Shown: piece after piece, positions 16,979 to 26,003 of the stretch
Numbering within the stretch: position 1 is the first letter of the stretch
Layout: each line of letters begins with the position of its first letter
Source of the DNA: Rhodoplanes elegans
Lineage (GTDB): Bacteria > Pseudomonadota > Alphaproteobacteria > Rhizobiales > Xanthobacteraceae
NCBI RefSeq assembly: GCF_016653355.1
Contig: NZ_NHSK01000143.1
Location: 1-45,006 of the forward strand
Length of the DNA: 45,006 nt
Direction: 5' to 3'
Notes under the pieces: model-generated
The model's database searches: none
Seen by the model: the letters and a program-made list of their open reading frames with translations, nothing else
Told to the model about the DNA's origin: nothing
Made by a program: the position numbers and the translations under genes

Positions 16979-17706
16979 CGCGCCCAAAACCCCAATCCGG
17001 CGACACCGGCCTCGATGGTGAGGACGACCGCCAACGCCGGCCAGGACACGGCGGCGTCGCGCGACAGCACCCGCATCTCGCCGGTCCAGCCGCGTGCCGC
17101 GAGGCCGATCTCCAGCCGGCGCGCGCGGTCGAGCGACCGCGGCAAGAGATTGGCGATCAGCACGCCGAGCGAGCGCAGCCGCCGCCCGGCGCCGGCATGG
17201 CCGAGCCGTGCCGCCTGGGCCGTGTCCATGGCCAGCGCGGTCGCTCCGAGGAGAAACAGGAAGCGGTACATCAGAAGGGCGATCTCGGCGATCTCGCCGG
17301 GCAGGCCGAGACGGCGTGCGCCGGCGACCAGGTCTGTCGCAGGGGTCGTCAGGGCGAGGAACAGAAGCGCCGTCACGCCGGCGAGCGCGCGCGCCGTCGC
17401 TCCGGCTGCGGTCGCCAGCCCGTCCGGTGCGAGGCCGAGGCCGCCGTCGCCCACCTGCAGCGCGAGCGACAGCGATCCGACCAGCAGGAAGCCGAACGGT
17501 GCCGCCACGCAGGCGAGCCAGGTCCGGGCCGGCACCCGCGCGCCGACCAGCGTCGCCGCCGTCATCACGCCGGCGACCACCGGGGCGACCGGAAACGGCG
17601 GAAAGGCGAGGGCGAGCGCCATCATGCCGAAGGCCAGGACGGATTTTTCGGTCAGCGACCGCGATCGCCAGCGGTTGAGGTGGGCCGCCCTATCGACGGG
17701 TGACAT
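16975..17706 (-). CDS. cbiQ: Cobalt ECF transporter transmembrane subunit
   Basis: The T-component that couples CbiO to the substrate-binding CbiMN. The 243-residue protein has about five hydrophobic segments, an ALLMYRFLFLL membrane segment and the coupling-helix motif RRLEIGLAARGWTG in place of the usual ERxxxAMxxRG. The first 17 bases overlap cbiN. Family and order in the operon make the assignment firm. Confidence 0.92.
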   Translation of the reverse strand: MSPVDRAAHLNRWRSRSLTEKSVLAFGMMALALAFPPFPVAPVVAGVMTAATLVGARVPARTWLACVAAPFGFLLVGSLSLALQVGDGGLGLAPDGLATAAGATARALAGVTALLFLALTTPATDLVAGARRLGLPGEIAEIALLMYRFLFLLGATALAMDTAQAARLGHAGAGRRLRSLGVLIANLLPRSLDRARRLEIGLAARGWTGEMRVLSRDAAVSWPALAVVLTIEAGVAGLGFWAR

Positions 17707-17992
17707 CGTCGGACGCGGACGATCGGCCGTGCCTTCGGCCGATCACATAGCCGAGCACGCCGGCGCCGAGCGCCGCCTGCAGGGCGAACAGCAGGCTCTG
17801 GATCTCGCCGTTGGGCGGCGTCCACAGCGGCTTGAACCACGGCTCGTAGCCGGGGCGCGCCTCGACGATGGCGCTCACCGCCTGATCGTCCGTGCCCTTG
17901 AACTCGCCCTCGATGCCCGGCAGGAGGAGGGGCGCGGCGACGATGGCGGCCGCGAGGGCGACGAGGAGCCACGAGGATCGCTTGGAGATCAT
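17690..17992 (-). CDS. cbiN: Cobalt transport protein CbiN
   Basis: A 100-residue auxiliary subunit with two membrane helices, one at 8-25 and one at about 65-85, joined by a periplasmic loop. The loop holds the family's FKGTDDQA and [20 protein letters not shown] segments. CbiN assists cobalt loading into CbiM. ATG 17992 overlaps the cbiM stop as ATGA. Confidence 0.92.
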   Translation of the reverse strand: MISKRSSWLLVALAAAIVAAPLLLPGIEGEFKGTDDQAVSAIVEARPGYEPWFKPLWTPPNGEIQSLLFALQAALGAGVLGYVIGRRHGRSSASDDVTRR

Positions 17993-18672
17993 CGCTCGGT
18001 CCCCCCGGCCAGCCCGCGCACGCCGTCGCGCAATCCGCCGAGGAGATTCGGCGAGGCTTCGAGCGCGTTGATCACCACCACGGTCAGGAGACCTTCGGCG
18101 ATCGCCAGCGGGATCTGGGTGACGGCGAAGATGCCGCCGAACTTCGCCACGGCGCCGAGCACGCCCGAGCTCGCGTCCGGGTAGGCGAGCGCGAGCTGCA
18201 CCGAGGTCGTGAGATAGGTGGAGAGGTCGCCCAGCATGGCGGCGCAGAACACTGCGACACTCGCGCCGATGCCGAGCCTGCTCGCCAGCCGCCACACCGA
18301 CCAGCTCACCCACGGCCCGACGATGGCCATCGAGAACACGTTGGCGCCGAGCGTCGTCAGGCCGCCATGAGCGAGCAGCAGCGCCTGGAAGACGAGAACG
18401 ATCGTGCCGAGCACCGCCATGACGGCGGGGCCGAACAGGATGGCGCCGAGCCCGGTGCCGGTCGGATGCGAGCACGAGCCCGTGACGCTCGGGATCTTCA
18501 GGGCCGACATGACGAACGTGAAGGCGCCGGCCGCGGCGAGCATCATCTTGGTCTGCGGCTCGTCCCGCAGGATGCGCCGCATCCGGACCGCTCCGGCGAT
18601 CACGAAGGGCGCGGACACCGCGAACCAGCCGGCCGCGTGCCCGACCGGCAGATAGCCTTCCATGATATGCAC
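17989..18672 (-). CDS. cbiM: Cobalt ECF transporter substrate-specific subunit
   Basis: Binds Co(II) for the CbiMNQO importer. The 227-residue protein begins MHIMEGYLP, whose N-terminal His is a metal ligand in CbiM/NikM proteins, and contains [20 protein letters not shown] with further conserved His and the [14 protein letters not shown] segment. About six membrane segments are visible. The start is GTG 18672 with the His codon next. It lies about 80 bases after a cobalamin riboswitch, which fits cobalt rather than nickel. Confidence 0.95.
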   Translation of the reverse strand: MHIMEGYLPVGHAAGWFAVSAPFVIAGAVRMRRILRDEPQTKMMLAAAGAFTFVMSALKIPSVTGSCSHPTGTGLGAILFGPAVMAVLGTIVLVFQALLLAHGGLTTLGANVFSMAIVGPWVSWSVWRLASRLGIGASVAVFCAAMLGDLSTYLTTSVQLALAYPDASSGVLGAVAKFGGIFAVTQIPLAIAEGLLTVVVINALEASPNLLGGLRDGVRGLAGGTER

Positions 18673-18751
18673 GCGAACCCTCCCGTCGGCTGCGCGTGCG
18701 CTCGAACAGGCCCCGGAACACCCCGCCCGGGAACATGGCGCACGCCACCTG

Positions 18752-18936
18752 ATGGCAGGTCTCCTGACTCGCGGCTCGGCGGCTTCCGCGCCGTCTTCCC
18801 GGCCGTCGTGCAGTCCCTATTCGGAGGGGGAGACTGCGGCCAGTGACGAACCCGCGCGAAAACCTCACCGCTTACAGTTGCGGGGGCAGTTGCGGCCTGA
18901 GCGCCCGCGGGCGCCGCACCGCATTCCCTTTTCACC
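18752..18936 (-). ncRNA. Cobalamin riboswitch upstream of cbiMNQO
   Basis: On the minus strand the blocks are AAAAGGGAATGCGGTG, AACTGCCCCCGCAACTGTAA followed by GCGG, GTCACTGG, CGGGAAGAC and GAGTCAGGAGACCTGCC. The GTAAGCGG version is closest to the textbook B12 box. It controls the cobalt importer in cis. The remainder of 18937-19165 shows no gene. A TTGCGC-N18-TAATGT pair on the minus strand near 18998-19027 is a weak promoter candidate. Confidence 0.94.
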
Positions 18937-19165
18937 TCGCGCCGGACCGACGGCGCGAAGAACCATCGCGGCGACATTAGGCGCACGGCGGGTTCCGGCG
19001 CAAGCACGGCCCCATCCGGTTTCGCCCGGACCGGCAGCCCCCGGGGGGGCCGATTGCGCCGGACCGGGCGCCGGGCTAAGCCCACGCGGACCTCGTCGGC
19101 CGTCGCCGAACACAGGCGCGCGGCCGGTGGGGATGTCGATCTGAGGCGACCGATTGGGCAGACCG

Positions 19166-20209
19166 ATGCAGCCGAGGAACGAGGCGATCCTGCGCGGGCA
19201 CGGCGGGCGTGTCGACGAGGCGGAGCGACTCTATCCGGAGGCGCCGACCCCGTGGATCGACCTGTCGACCGGCATCAACCCGCACGCCTATCCGGTGCCG
19301 GCGGTCGATCCGGAAGCGTATCGCCGGCTGCCGCTCGGGCGCGACATCGACCGGCTGACCGACGCCGCCGCGGCGGCCTACGGCCGCCCGGCCGGCACGG
19401 CGCTGCTGCCGGTGCCGGGCAGCGAGCTCGCCATCCGGCTGCTGCCGGTGATTCTGGGATCCCGGGCGCGGGTCGGGGTCGTCGGCCGCACCTACTCCTC
19501 GCACGCCGCCGCCTGGGAGGAGACCGGCGCCACGGTGCGGCCGCTGCCGGCGCTGCCGGACCCGGCGGCCCGCGACCTGGACGTCGTCGTGCTGGTCAAC
19601 CCGAACAATCCGGACGGCGCGAGTGTTTCGCGCGCAGAACTCCTCGGTTTCGCCGAGGCGTGGACGGCGACCGGCCGCAAGCTGATCGTCGACGAGGCCT
19701 TCGCCGACGTCGCGCCCGAGCTGTCGCTGCTCGCCGCCGAGCGGCTGCCGGACGGCGTCCTGGTGCTGCGCTCGCTCGGCAAGTTTTACGGGCTCGCCGG
19801 GCTGCGGGTCGGTTTCGTCGCGGTGGCGGAGCGGGCCGCGATGCCGTGGCGGCGGCGGCTCGGCGACTGGCCGGTGTCGGGCCCGGCCTGTGCGATCGCG
19901 GCGGCGGCGCTCCTCGACACCGCCTGGGCGGCGACGATGCGGGCGCGGCTCGCCGCCGACCGCGCCCGGCTCGAGGGAATGCTGGTGAGCGGCGGCCTGC
20001 GCATCCTCGGCGGCACCGATCTGTTCGTCCTCGCCGAAGGCCCGCCGGGCCGCGATCTCGTCGACGCCTTCGCGCATGCCGGCATTCTGGTGCGCGGCTT
20101 CCCGCACACCCCGAACCGCTATCGCTTCGGCTTGCCGGCCGACGAGCCGGCCTTCGCGCGGCTCGCCGCCGCCTGCCGCTCACTCGCCGCCGCTGCGCCG
20201 GGGCGGTGA
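19166..20209 (+). CDS. cobC: Threonine-phosphate decarboxylase, cobalamin (R)-1-amino-2-propanol phosphate branch
   Basis: A PLP enzyme of the fold-type I aminotransferase family. It decarboxylates L-threonine phosphate to the aminopropanol phosphate that links corrin and nucleotide loop; the enteric name is CobD. From ATG 19166 it is 347 residues. Features are WIDLSTGINPHAYPVP, LVNPNNPDG, a VDEAFADV segment and the PLP lysine in RSLGKFYGLAGLRVGF (Lys206). A TTG at 19154 would add four residues. A histidinol-phosphate aminotransferase is the look-alike, but GH-GG at the N-terminus and STGINP are typical of CobC. Its end overlaps the TcuB-like gene by 30 bases on the other strand. Confidence 0.92.
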   Translation: MQPRNEAILRGHGGRVDEAERLYPEAPTPWIDLSTGINPHAYPVPAVDPEAYRRLPLGRDIDRLTDAAAAAYGRPAGTALLPVPGSELAIRLLPVILGSRARVGVVGRTYSSHAAAWEETGATVRPLPALPDPAARDLDVVVLVNPNNPDGASVSRAELLGFAEAWTATGRKLIVDEAFADVAPELSLLAAERLPDGVLVLRSLGKFYGLAGLRVGFVAVAERAAMPWRRRLGDWPVSGPACAIAAAALLDTAWAATMRARLAADRARLEGMLVSGGLRILGGTDLFVLAEGPPGRDLVDAFAHAGILVRGFPHTPNRYRFGLPADEPAFARLAAACRSLAAAAPGR

Positions 20210-21301
20210 GGCGATCCGGTCGATGGCGGCGCGCAGCAGCGCCGCCGCTCGGTAGGGCGCGTGCATCATCTTGCTGGCCGGCAGCACCAGGAAGAACCCG
20301 GTGACGAGGCCGAGATGGAGCGTCAGCGTGACGCCCATCAGCATTGTCTCGCGTAGCGCCAGCACGGCGAGGCCGCTCGCCGCGACGAGCCCGAGCAGCA
20401 CCAGGAAGATCAGGTTCAGCCGCGTCTCCTGGGCCTCGGTCGCCGTCGTGTCGGTCCGCACCTCGACCGACATGAGCCCGCCGATGCCGACCAGCATCGC
20501 GACGCCGCCGAGCGTGCCGGCGAGCACCGGAAGGCTGAAGACCGGGTAGGGCGCCGGCGCGTCGGCGACGTGATGCCAGAGCGCCGCCGAAACCGTTGAC
20601 AGGATCGTCAGCGCGAAGCCGCCGACCATCACGTGATGGGCGATGCGCCGCTCGCGTGAAAAACGGCCGTCGACGTCGTTGCAGCCGGCGCCGCCGCCGC
20701 CGAGATTGCTCAGCGTCACGACATCGACGAAGGCCGGCCAGAGCGCCCGCTTGACGACCCGGGCGGAGACCGGCGGCGCGATCGCCCGCCAGAACGCCAC
20801 CGTCGACGCCGTCATGGCCGCCACGGCCCACAGGAACGACAGGCCGGCTGCCGTCGTCATCACGCCCCACGGCACGACCCGATAGAACGCCCCGCCGCCG
20901 CGATGCACCCCGAACAGCGTTTCACGCGGCACCGTTAGGACGACCAGGAGAAGCGCCGCGACCGTGACGGCGCCCACCACGGCCGCGGGCATCCAGGCGT
21001 GCCGCCCGAACGCGCCGGCGAGCCAGCGCGGCCGGGCGAAGTCCGCGTACGTGTGGCGACGGGCGGCCGCGAGCGTCTGCGGCACGTTGATGGCGAAGGG
21101 GTGCGGCGGCGCGTATTGGCAGGCGTGCCAGCAGCCGCGGCAGGCGTGGCAGAGATTGGCGACATGGGCGACGTCGGTGAGCGAGAAGGTCGCCTTGCCG
21201 GCGATCGCCGGGAACACGGCGCAGACGCCGTCGCAATACATGCAGGCGCTGCACAGCCGCAGCACCCGCTCGGCCTCCTCGGCGACCTCACGCGGCGGCA
21301 C
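20180..21301 (-). CDS. TcuB-like membrane iron-sulfur/haem protein, probable CobZ C-terminal half
   Basis: A 373-residue membrane redox protein. Two ferredoxin-type clusters lie near the N-terminus: CSACMYCDGVC (Cys17, 20, 23, 27) and CHACRGCWHAC (Cys51, 54, 57, 61), suggesting two 4Fe-4S centres. Six hydrophobic segments follow, with histidines (IAHHVM, ALWHHV, LTLHLGL) suited to haem b. GTG 21301 has GAGGAGG seven bases upstream and overlaps tcuA by 14 bases. TcuB passes electrons from tricarballylate dehydrogenase. In Rhodobacter capsulatus CobZ this module is fused to the flavoprotein and the enzyme makes precorrin-3B. In this location the CobZ role is more likely (inference). Confidence 0.85.
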   Translation of the reverse strand: MPPREVAEEAERVLRLCSACMYCDGVCAVFPAIAGKATFSLTDVAHVANLCHACRGCWHACQYAPPHPFAINVPQTLAAARRHTYADFARPRWLAGAFGRHAWMPAAVVGAVTVAALLLVVLTVPRETLFGVHRGGGAFYRVVPWGVMTTAAGLSFLWAVAAMTASTVAFWRAIAPPVSARVVKRALWPAFVDVVTLSNLGGGGAGCNDVDGRFSRERRIAHHVMVGGFALTILSTVSAALWHHVADAPAPYPVFSLPVLAGTLGGVAMLVGIGGLMSVEVRTDTTATEAQETRLNLIFLVLLGLVAASGLAVLALRETMLMGVTLTLHLGLVTGFFLVLPASKMMHAPYRAAALLRAAIDRIASPPRRSGGE

Positions 21302-22625
21302 GGGCGGCCTCCTCGCCGGCGATCCGGCCCGACACGGCGGCGAGGGTGAGCCCGAGCCCGGCCAGATAGCCGTGGCGCAGCACGTTGGCCGCCATCGTGG
21401 TGCCGGCCGCGAACACCCGCTCGCTGCGCCGTCCGCCACGCAGCCGCACCCGCATGCCGGTGTCCACGGCGACGCCGAAATGCGTGAAGGTGAGGCCGGG
21501 CAGCAGCGGCCAGGCGGCGAGCGGCAGCGCCGCGAGCGGCCGCACCGCGGGCTCGCGCTCCGCCGCCTCGGCGTTGAAGGTCCGCACCGTCGCGTCGAGC
21601 GATGCCGGATCGATCTCCAGCCGGCGCGCCAGCTCGGCGACCGAGGGCGCCGTGACCGGGGCGAGCGCGGTCGGCCCGACGCGCCGCAGTCCGTCCTGGT
21701 CGACGATCAGATAGGCGAGCTGGTCCGGACAGGCGGCGATGCGCGGTCCCCACTGGGCGTAGTGGGTGCGGCGCGTGTCGGCGCGCTCGTCGGCGAGGCG
21801 CCGGCCCGTGCGGTCGACGACGATGCCGTGCGGGATGCCGGTCATGCGGGTGACGATGCCGCCGTCGAAGCGCGGCCCGCGTGCGTCGACCGCGACCAGA
21901 TGGGCGCTCGCCCGGTCGCCGACCGGCTCGGCGCCCAGCCCGAGCAGAAGATCGAGACCGTGCCCGGTGCAGTATTGCGAGCCGCGCACGACGAGCCGGT
22001 CGGCCGCCGGCCCGAGATCGACGCGGAGTTGTGCCAGATCCGCTTGATGCCCACCGGTCGCCACCACGACGGCTCGGGAGAGCATCGACTCGCGGCCCGC
22101 CGCCGTGTCGAGGACGACCGCGCAGTCGCCGTCGTCCGGGCGCAGGTCCACGAGCGTCGTGTCGTAGGAGACGACGACGCCGAGCGCCTCGGCGGTGGCG
22201 TAGAGGGCGTTCACCATCGCCTTGCCGCCGCCGAGCAGGAAGGCGGTGCGGCGCGAGTAGGGCAGCACGCCGCGGTCGAGCGCCTGCAGCCGCACGCCGG
22301 CGGCGAGAAGCCACGGCGCGATGCCGGCCGAGGCGCGGATCAGGGTGCGGGCGAGCGGTTCGTCGGTGTCGCCGCCGGTGACGCGGAGGAGGTCGGCGAG
22401 GAACTCCTCCGGCCGGTAGCTGTCCGGCACGTAGGGCGCCGGTCCGGCATGGGCGATCCGAAAGTTCCGCGCGTGCCGGGTGTTGCCGCCGCGGAGTGCC
22501 TCCGGCGCCGCCTCGACGAGCCGCACCGACGCACCGGCGAGCCGGGCCGCGATGGCGGCGCACAGGCCCGCCGCGGCCCCGCCGGCGACCAGGACGTCGA
22601 ACCGGGTGGGGGTGAGGTCGGTCAT
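21288..22625 (-). CDS. cobZ: TcuA-like FAD oxidoreductase, probable CobZ flavoprotein (precorrin-3B synthase)
   Basis: A 445-residue flavoprotein of the fumarate reductase/TcuA family. It has the dinucleotide-binding VAGGAAAGLCAA (13-24), GGNTRHARNFR (46-56), which is typical of TcuA/CobZ, ATGGHQAD, and a C-terminal AAGTTMAANVLRHGYLAG FAD motif. The start ATG 22625 has GGAG upstream and a promoter with an exact TTGACA; an upstream ATG at 22655 lies inside that promoter. The cluster has no cobG but needs a precorrin-3A to 3B oxygenation step, which CobZ performs in R. capsulatus. Tricarballylate dehydrogenase is the alternative reading; no tricarballylate transporter or regulator is nearby. 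Confidence 0.83.
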   Translation of the reverse strand: MTDLTPTRFDVLVAGGAAAGLCAAIAARLAGASVRLVEAAPEALRGGNTRHARNFRIAHAGPAPYVPDSYRPEEFLADLLRVTGGDTDEPLARTLIRASAGIAPWLLAAGVRLQALDRGVLPYSRRTAFLLGGGKAMVNALYATAEALGVVVSYDTTLVDLRPDDGDCAVVLDTAAGRESMLSRAVVVATGGHQADLAQLRVDLGPAADRLVVRGSQYCTGHGLDLLLGLGAEPVGDRASAHLVAVDARGPRFDGGIVTRMTGIPHGIVVDRTGRRLADERADTRRTHYAQWGPRIAACPDQLAYLIVDQDGLRRVGPTALAPVTAPSVAELARRLEIDPASLDATVRTFNAEAAEREPAVRPLAALPLAAWPLLPGLTFTHFGVAVDTGMRVRLRGGRRSERVFAAGTTMAANVLRHGYLAGLGLTLAAVSGRIAGEEAARAAA

Positions 22626-22650
22626 GATTCTCCGAGGGCACGCGGGCGCC

Positions 22651-22680
22651 CTCATAGGAACCGGCTCGCCGGGCTGTCAA
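22651..22680 (-). promoter_or_regulatory. Promoter of the TcuA/TcuB-like operon
   Basis: On the minus strand TTGACA (22680-22675) is followed after 18 bases by TATGAG (22656-22651), about 25 bases before the ATG at 22625. The spacer AGCCCGG..AGCCGGTTC resembles the sequence after the TTGACA upstream of the third riboswitch. The remaining bases up to cobP at 22797 show no other feature. Confidence 0.5.
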
Positions 22681-22796
22681 CGCGGCCCTGCCGGCGGACG
22701 TCTTGCGTGGCGCCTCACGGCATGCATCAAGGGCGGCGGGCCGGCGGTGGTTCCCGGCTCAGGGCCGGGTCCGCCGGCGAGGGGCCGGGGGCGCGC

Positions 22797-23312
22797 GTGG
22801 GCGATCTGATCTTTCTCACCGGGCCGGTGCGCAGCGGCAAGAGCCGGCGCGCCGTCGACCTCGCGATGGGGTTCGGCGACGCCGTGGTGTTCGTCGCCAC
22901 CTACCGGCGCGATCCGGCCGATGCCGAGATGGCCGAGCGGGTGCGCCGCCATCAGGCCGAGCGGCCAGCGACCTGGCGGACCCTCGAGGCGCCGGCCTCG
23001 ATCGCCGCGGCGCTGGCGGCGCTCGATCCGCCGCCTTCCGGCGTGGTGATCGACAGCCTGGTGCTGTGGCTCGCCGACCGCTTCGACCAGGACGAGGCGG
23101 CGCTCGACGCGTGGAGCCGCGAGCTCGAGGCGTTCCGGGCGATGCCGTGCCCGGTCGTCGTCATCGGCGACGAGATCGGCTGGAGCCCGGTGCCGATGGA
23201 GCCGGCGCTGCGGCGGTTCCGCGACCTCGCCGGGTTCCTGGGGCAACGCACCGCCGCAGCCGCGACCGAAGCCTGGCTGATGGTCGCCGGCTGTCCGGTG
23301 CGACTGAAGTAG
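22797..23312 (+). CDS. cobP: Adenosylcobinamide kinase / adenosylcobinamide-phosphate guanylyltransferase
   Basis: Phosphorylates adenosylcobinamide and then transfers GMP to it, ahead of lower-ligand attachment. The 171-residue protein has P-loop GPVRSGKS (9-16), VATYRRD, RRHQAERPATW with the guanylylated histidine (His52), VIDSLVLWLADRF, and the C-terminal RRFRDLAGFLGQRTAA ending in VAGCPVRLK. IGDEIGWSPVP replaces the usual SNEVGxGIVP, a mild divergence in the active-site loop. GTG 22797 is the start, with GAGGGG upstream. It is divergent from tcuA and ends two bases before the btuD stop on the other strand. Confidence 0.93.
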   Translation: MGDLIFLTGPVRSGKSRRAVDLAMGFGDAVVFVATYRRDPADAEMAERVRRHQAERPATWRTLEAPASIAAALAALDPPPSGVVIDSLVLWLADRFDQDEAALDAWSRELEAFRAMPCPVVVIGDEIGWSPVPMEPALRRFRDLAGFLGQRTAAAATEAWLMVAGCPVRLK

Positions 23313-23314
23313 CC

Positions 23315-24067
23315 TCAGCGCGGCGCTCCGGCCGCTTGCAGCAGGCGGCCGTGCGCGGTCGCGAGCCGCACGAAGCGCACCCCGAAGGCGGCGTCCAGCC
23401 GCTGGTCCTCGAACAGCGCGTCGGCGGTCGCGTCGGCGACGATGCGGCCTCTATCGACCAGCACGATGCGGTCGAAATGCCGGAAGGCGAGGTCGAGATC
23501 GTGCATGACGACGACGCACAGGCGGTCGCCGCCGCGCGCCGCGAGCGTCTCGACCAGCGCGAGGCGATGGCGGATGTCGAGGCTGGCGCCCGGCTCGTCG
23601 GCGAGCAGGATCGGCGGATCGACGGCCAGCACCATGGCGAGCAGCACGCGGGCGCGCTCGCCGCCCGACAGCGCCGACCACTTTCGACGACGCAGCGTCA
23701 CCAAGTCGTGGGCTTCGATCACGGCGTCGAGCGTACCGGACGGAACGCCGCCGCCGCGCTCGACGCCGAGCCGGACCAGGTCGGTGACGGTAAGGTCCCA
23801 GTGCGGCGCGAAGTGCTGCGGCACGTAGCCGATTGTCTTGGCGCGTTCGCGCGTCGGAAGAGTGGACAGCGGCGTGTCGCCGAGCCGCACCACGCCGCTG
23901 CTCGGCTCGGCCTGTCCGGCGAGCAGGCGCAGCAGCGTCGACTTTCCAGCCCCGTTCGGGCCGACGATGGCGACCGCGCCGGTCTTCGGCAGCGCGAGGC
24001 TGACGCCGGCGAGGAGGCGGGCGCCGCGCCGCTCGACCGTGACGTCGTGAAGCGAGAGCATCGTCAT
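23315..24067 (-). CDS. btuD: Corrinoid (iron-siderophore type) ABC transporter ATP-binding protein
   Basis: A 250-residue ATPase of the FecE/BtuD family. Walker A GPNGAGKST (36-44), YVPQHFAP Q-loop, LSGGERARVLLA (133-144), Walker B LLADEP (154-159) and VVMHDLDLA are all present. ATG 24067 overlaps the btuC stop as ATGA. It ends the riboswitch-controlled uptake operon, so the substrate is probably cobalamin or another corrinoid; haem or siderophore transport cannot be excluded from sequence alone. Confidence 0.87.
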   Translation of the reverse strand: MTMLSLHDVTVERRGARLLAGVSLALPKTGAVAIVGPNGAGKSTLLRLLAGQAEPSSGVVRLGDTPLSTLPTRERAKTIGYVPQHFAPHWDLTVTDLVRLGVERGGGVPSGTLDAVIEAHDLVTLRRRKWSALSGGERARVLLAMVLAVDPPILLADEPGASLDIRHRLALVETLAARGGDRLCVVVMHDLDLAFRHFDRIVLVDRGRIVADATADALFEDQRLDAAFGVRFVRLATAHGRLLQAAGAPR

Positions 24068-25056
24068 CGGCGGAGCTGCCGGGCCAGCAGGACGACGAAG
24101 AACGGCCCGCCGGCGAGCGCCGTGACGAGACCGAGCGGGATTTCTGCGGGCGGCAGGGCGGCGCGGGCGAGCGCGTCGGCCGCCGTCACCAGGGCGGCGC
24201 CGGTGAGGGCCGAGGCGGGCAAGAGGGCGCGGTGCATCGGCCCGACCAGCCAGCGCGCCACATGCGGGGCGGCGAGCCCGACGAAGGCGACGAGGCCGCT
24301 GAACGCCACCGCGAGCGCGACGACGGCGGCGCCGGCCAGCACGGCGACGTCGACGAAGCGCCGCACGTCCTGGCCGAAGCCCGCCGCCATCGTCTCTCCG
24401 AGCCCCAGGAGATCGAGCCCGCGGGCGAGCGGGGAGGTGATCACGACGCTCGCCACGGTCGCGGCGGCGAGCCCGGCCAGCACGGGCCAGGACGGCGTCT
24501 GCACGCCGCCGAGAATCCAGCTCAGCACCACCTGCAGGTTGACGGTGTCGTCGGACAGCGCCAGCATCAGGAACGAGCGCAGCGCGCCGAGCACGGCGGC
24601 GACCGCGACGCCGGCCAGCAGGAGGCCCGCCGCATCGACCGTGCCGGCGAGCCGGGCGATGCCCATCACGATCACGGTCGCGCCCCAGGCGCCGAGAAAC
24701 GCCAGCACGGCGAGCACCAGCGCCTGCGGCAGCCCGAGCGGCACCAGCAGCGCGACGCTCGCGCCGAGCGCGGCGCCGCCGGCCGAGCCGAGCAGATAAG
24801 GTTCCGCCAGCGGGTTGCGGAACACGCCCTGGAAAATGGCGCCACCGAGCCCGAGCAGCGCGCCGCAGCACGCCGCGGCGAGCACCCGCGGCAGCCGCCA
24901 GTCGATCAGCAGCTTCGCCCGCAGCGTCTCCGGCCCGGTGACGGCGGTGATCAGATCGGAGGGGCTCGCCCAGTCGTGCCCGGCGCACAGGCCGAGACCG
25001 ATCACGACGAGGAGGGCGCCGATGAGGCTGGCGAACGGCGCCGCGCGCGCACTCAC
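24064..25056 (-). CDS. btuC: Corrinoid ABC transporter permease (FecCD/BtuC family)
   Basis: A 330-residue inner-membrane permease with about ten hydrophobic segments and the FecCD family landmarks: WRLPRVLAAACCGALLGLGG, FRNPLAEPYLLGSAGGAALG, FVGLAAPHVAR and the LPPAEIPLGLVTALAGGPFF C-terminus. The start overlaps the btuF stop as ATGA. It forms the channel between BtuF and BtuD. Confidence 0.88.
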   Translation of the reverse strand: MSARAAPFASLIGALLVVIGLGLCAGHDWASPSDLITAVTGPETLRAKLLIDWRLPRVLAAACCGALLGLGGAIFQGVFRNPLAEPYLLGSAGGAALGASVALLVPLGLPQALVLAVLAFLGAWGATVIVMGIARLAGTVDAAGLLLAGVAVAAVLGALRSFLMLALSDDTVNLQVVLSWILGGVQTPSWPVLAGLAAATVASVVITSPLARGLDLLGLGETMAAGFGQDVRRFVDVAVLAGAAVVALAVAFSGLVAFVGLAAPHVARWLVGPMHRALLPASALTGAALVTAADALARAALPPAEIPLGLVTALAGGPFFVVLLARQLRR

Positions 25057-26003
25057 GGGGTCTGCTCCTGGGCGTTCGGGTGGAGCAGGGCGGCGAGGCG
25101 GACGATGCCGTCGACGGTGCGCGGCCCCGGGATCAGGAATTCCGCACGCGGCACCGTGAAGGCGCGGCCCGTGCGCACCGCCCGCATGTCGCGCCAGCCG
25201 GTGCGCGAGGTCAGCTCGGCCAGATCTTCGGCGCGGCCGGCGAACAACAAGACGTCCGGATCGGCGCGCAGCACCGCCTCGGGCGAGACCTGCGAGAGCG
25301 TCAGCCGCTCGTCGAGCCCGAAGCGGCCGCCGGCGAGCGCGACCGCGTCGGCCGTGTAGGTGCCGGGCCGCGCGACCAGCACGAGGCCGTTGCCGAGCCG
25401 TCCCGTGATCATGATCACGCGCGGCCGCGGCCGATTCTTCAGCCTCGCCGACATTGTCGCGATGCGCGTCTCCAGGCCGGTCGCGACGGCTTCGCCCGTC
25501 TCTGGCACGCCGGCGGCGCGGCCGAGCAGACGGATGTTCGCCGTCACCTCGGCGACGCTGCGCTGCATCAGCACCAGGATCGGCACGCCGATCCGCTCCA
25601 TCGGGTCGACGAGCTGATGCGCCGCCTGGCGCGACGGCGTCACCACGACGAGGTCGGGGTTCTGCGCCACCACGGCGTCGACCGAGAAGCCGAGCCGGCC
25701 GCCGACCAGCGGCCGGTCGAGCACCTCGGGCGGATGGCGCGTGTAGGCCTCGATTCCGACGATGCGATCGGACAGGCCGAGCGCCGCCACCATCTCGGTG
25801 TTGGAGGCGAAGATCGTGACGATGCGACGCGCCGGCCCGGGCAGGGTCACGGTTCGCCCGAACGCATCCACGAGCACGATCGCGCCCACCGGCGGCGGGA
25901 TCGGCCCGGCCGGGGCGGGGGCGGCCCCGACCGGGCCGACTGCGCCGACGAGCGCCGCGAGAACGCCGAGCTTCAGCGCCCCGCGGCGCGTCGTCAGCCG
26001 CAT
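25053..26003 (-). CDS. btuF: Corrinoid ABC transporter periplasmic binding protein
   Basis: A 316-residue class III binding protein. The N-terminus (TTRRGALKLG then an Ala/Val-rich stretch) looks like a twin-arginine signal peptide. The mature part has DAFGRTVTLP, RIVTIFASNTEMVAALGL and PDLVVVTPS in the first lobe, and NGLVLVARPGTYTADAVALAGG and RADPDVLLFAG in the second, as in BtuF/FecB. ATG 26003 shares one base with the stop of the receptor gene (TGATG). Substrate is inferred from the B12 riboswitch upstream. Confidence 0.86.
   Translation of the reverse strand: MRLTTRRGALKLGVLAALVGAVGPVGAAPAPAGPIPPPVGAIVLVDAFGRTVTLPGPARRIVTIFASNTEMVAALGLSDRIVGIEAYTRHPPEVLDRPLVGGRLGFSVDAVVAQNPDLVVVTPSRQAAHQLVDPMERIGVPILVLMQRSVAEVTANIRLLGRAAGVPETGEAVATGLETRIATMSARLKNRPRPRVIMITGRLGNGLVLVARPGTYTADAVALAGGRFGLDERLTLSQVSPEAVLRADPDVLLFAGRAEDLAELTSRTGWRDMRAVRTGRAFTVPRAEFLIPGPRTVDGIVRLAALLHPNAQEQTP

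Noticed and set aside
20180-22625. Tricarballylate catabolism operon (tcuAB)
   Set aside because: No TcuC transporter or TcuR regulator is present, and the genes lie inside a cobalamin cluster that lacks a precorrin-3B synthase. The CobZ reading explains the context better.
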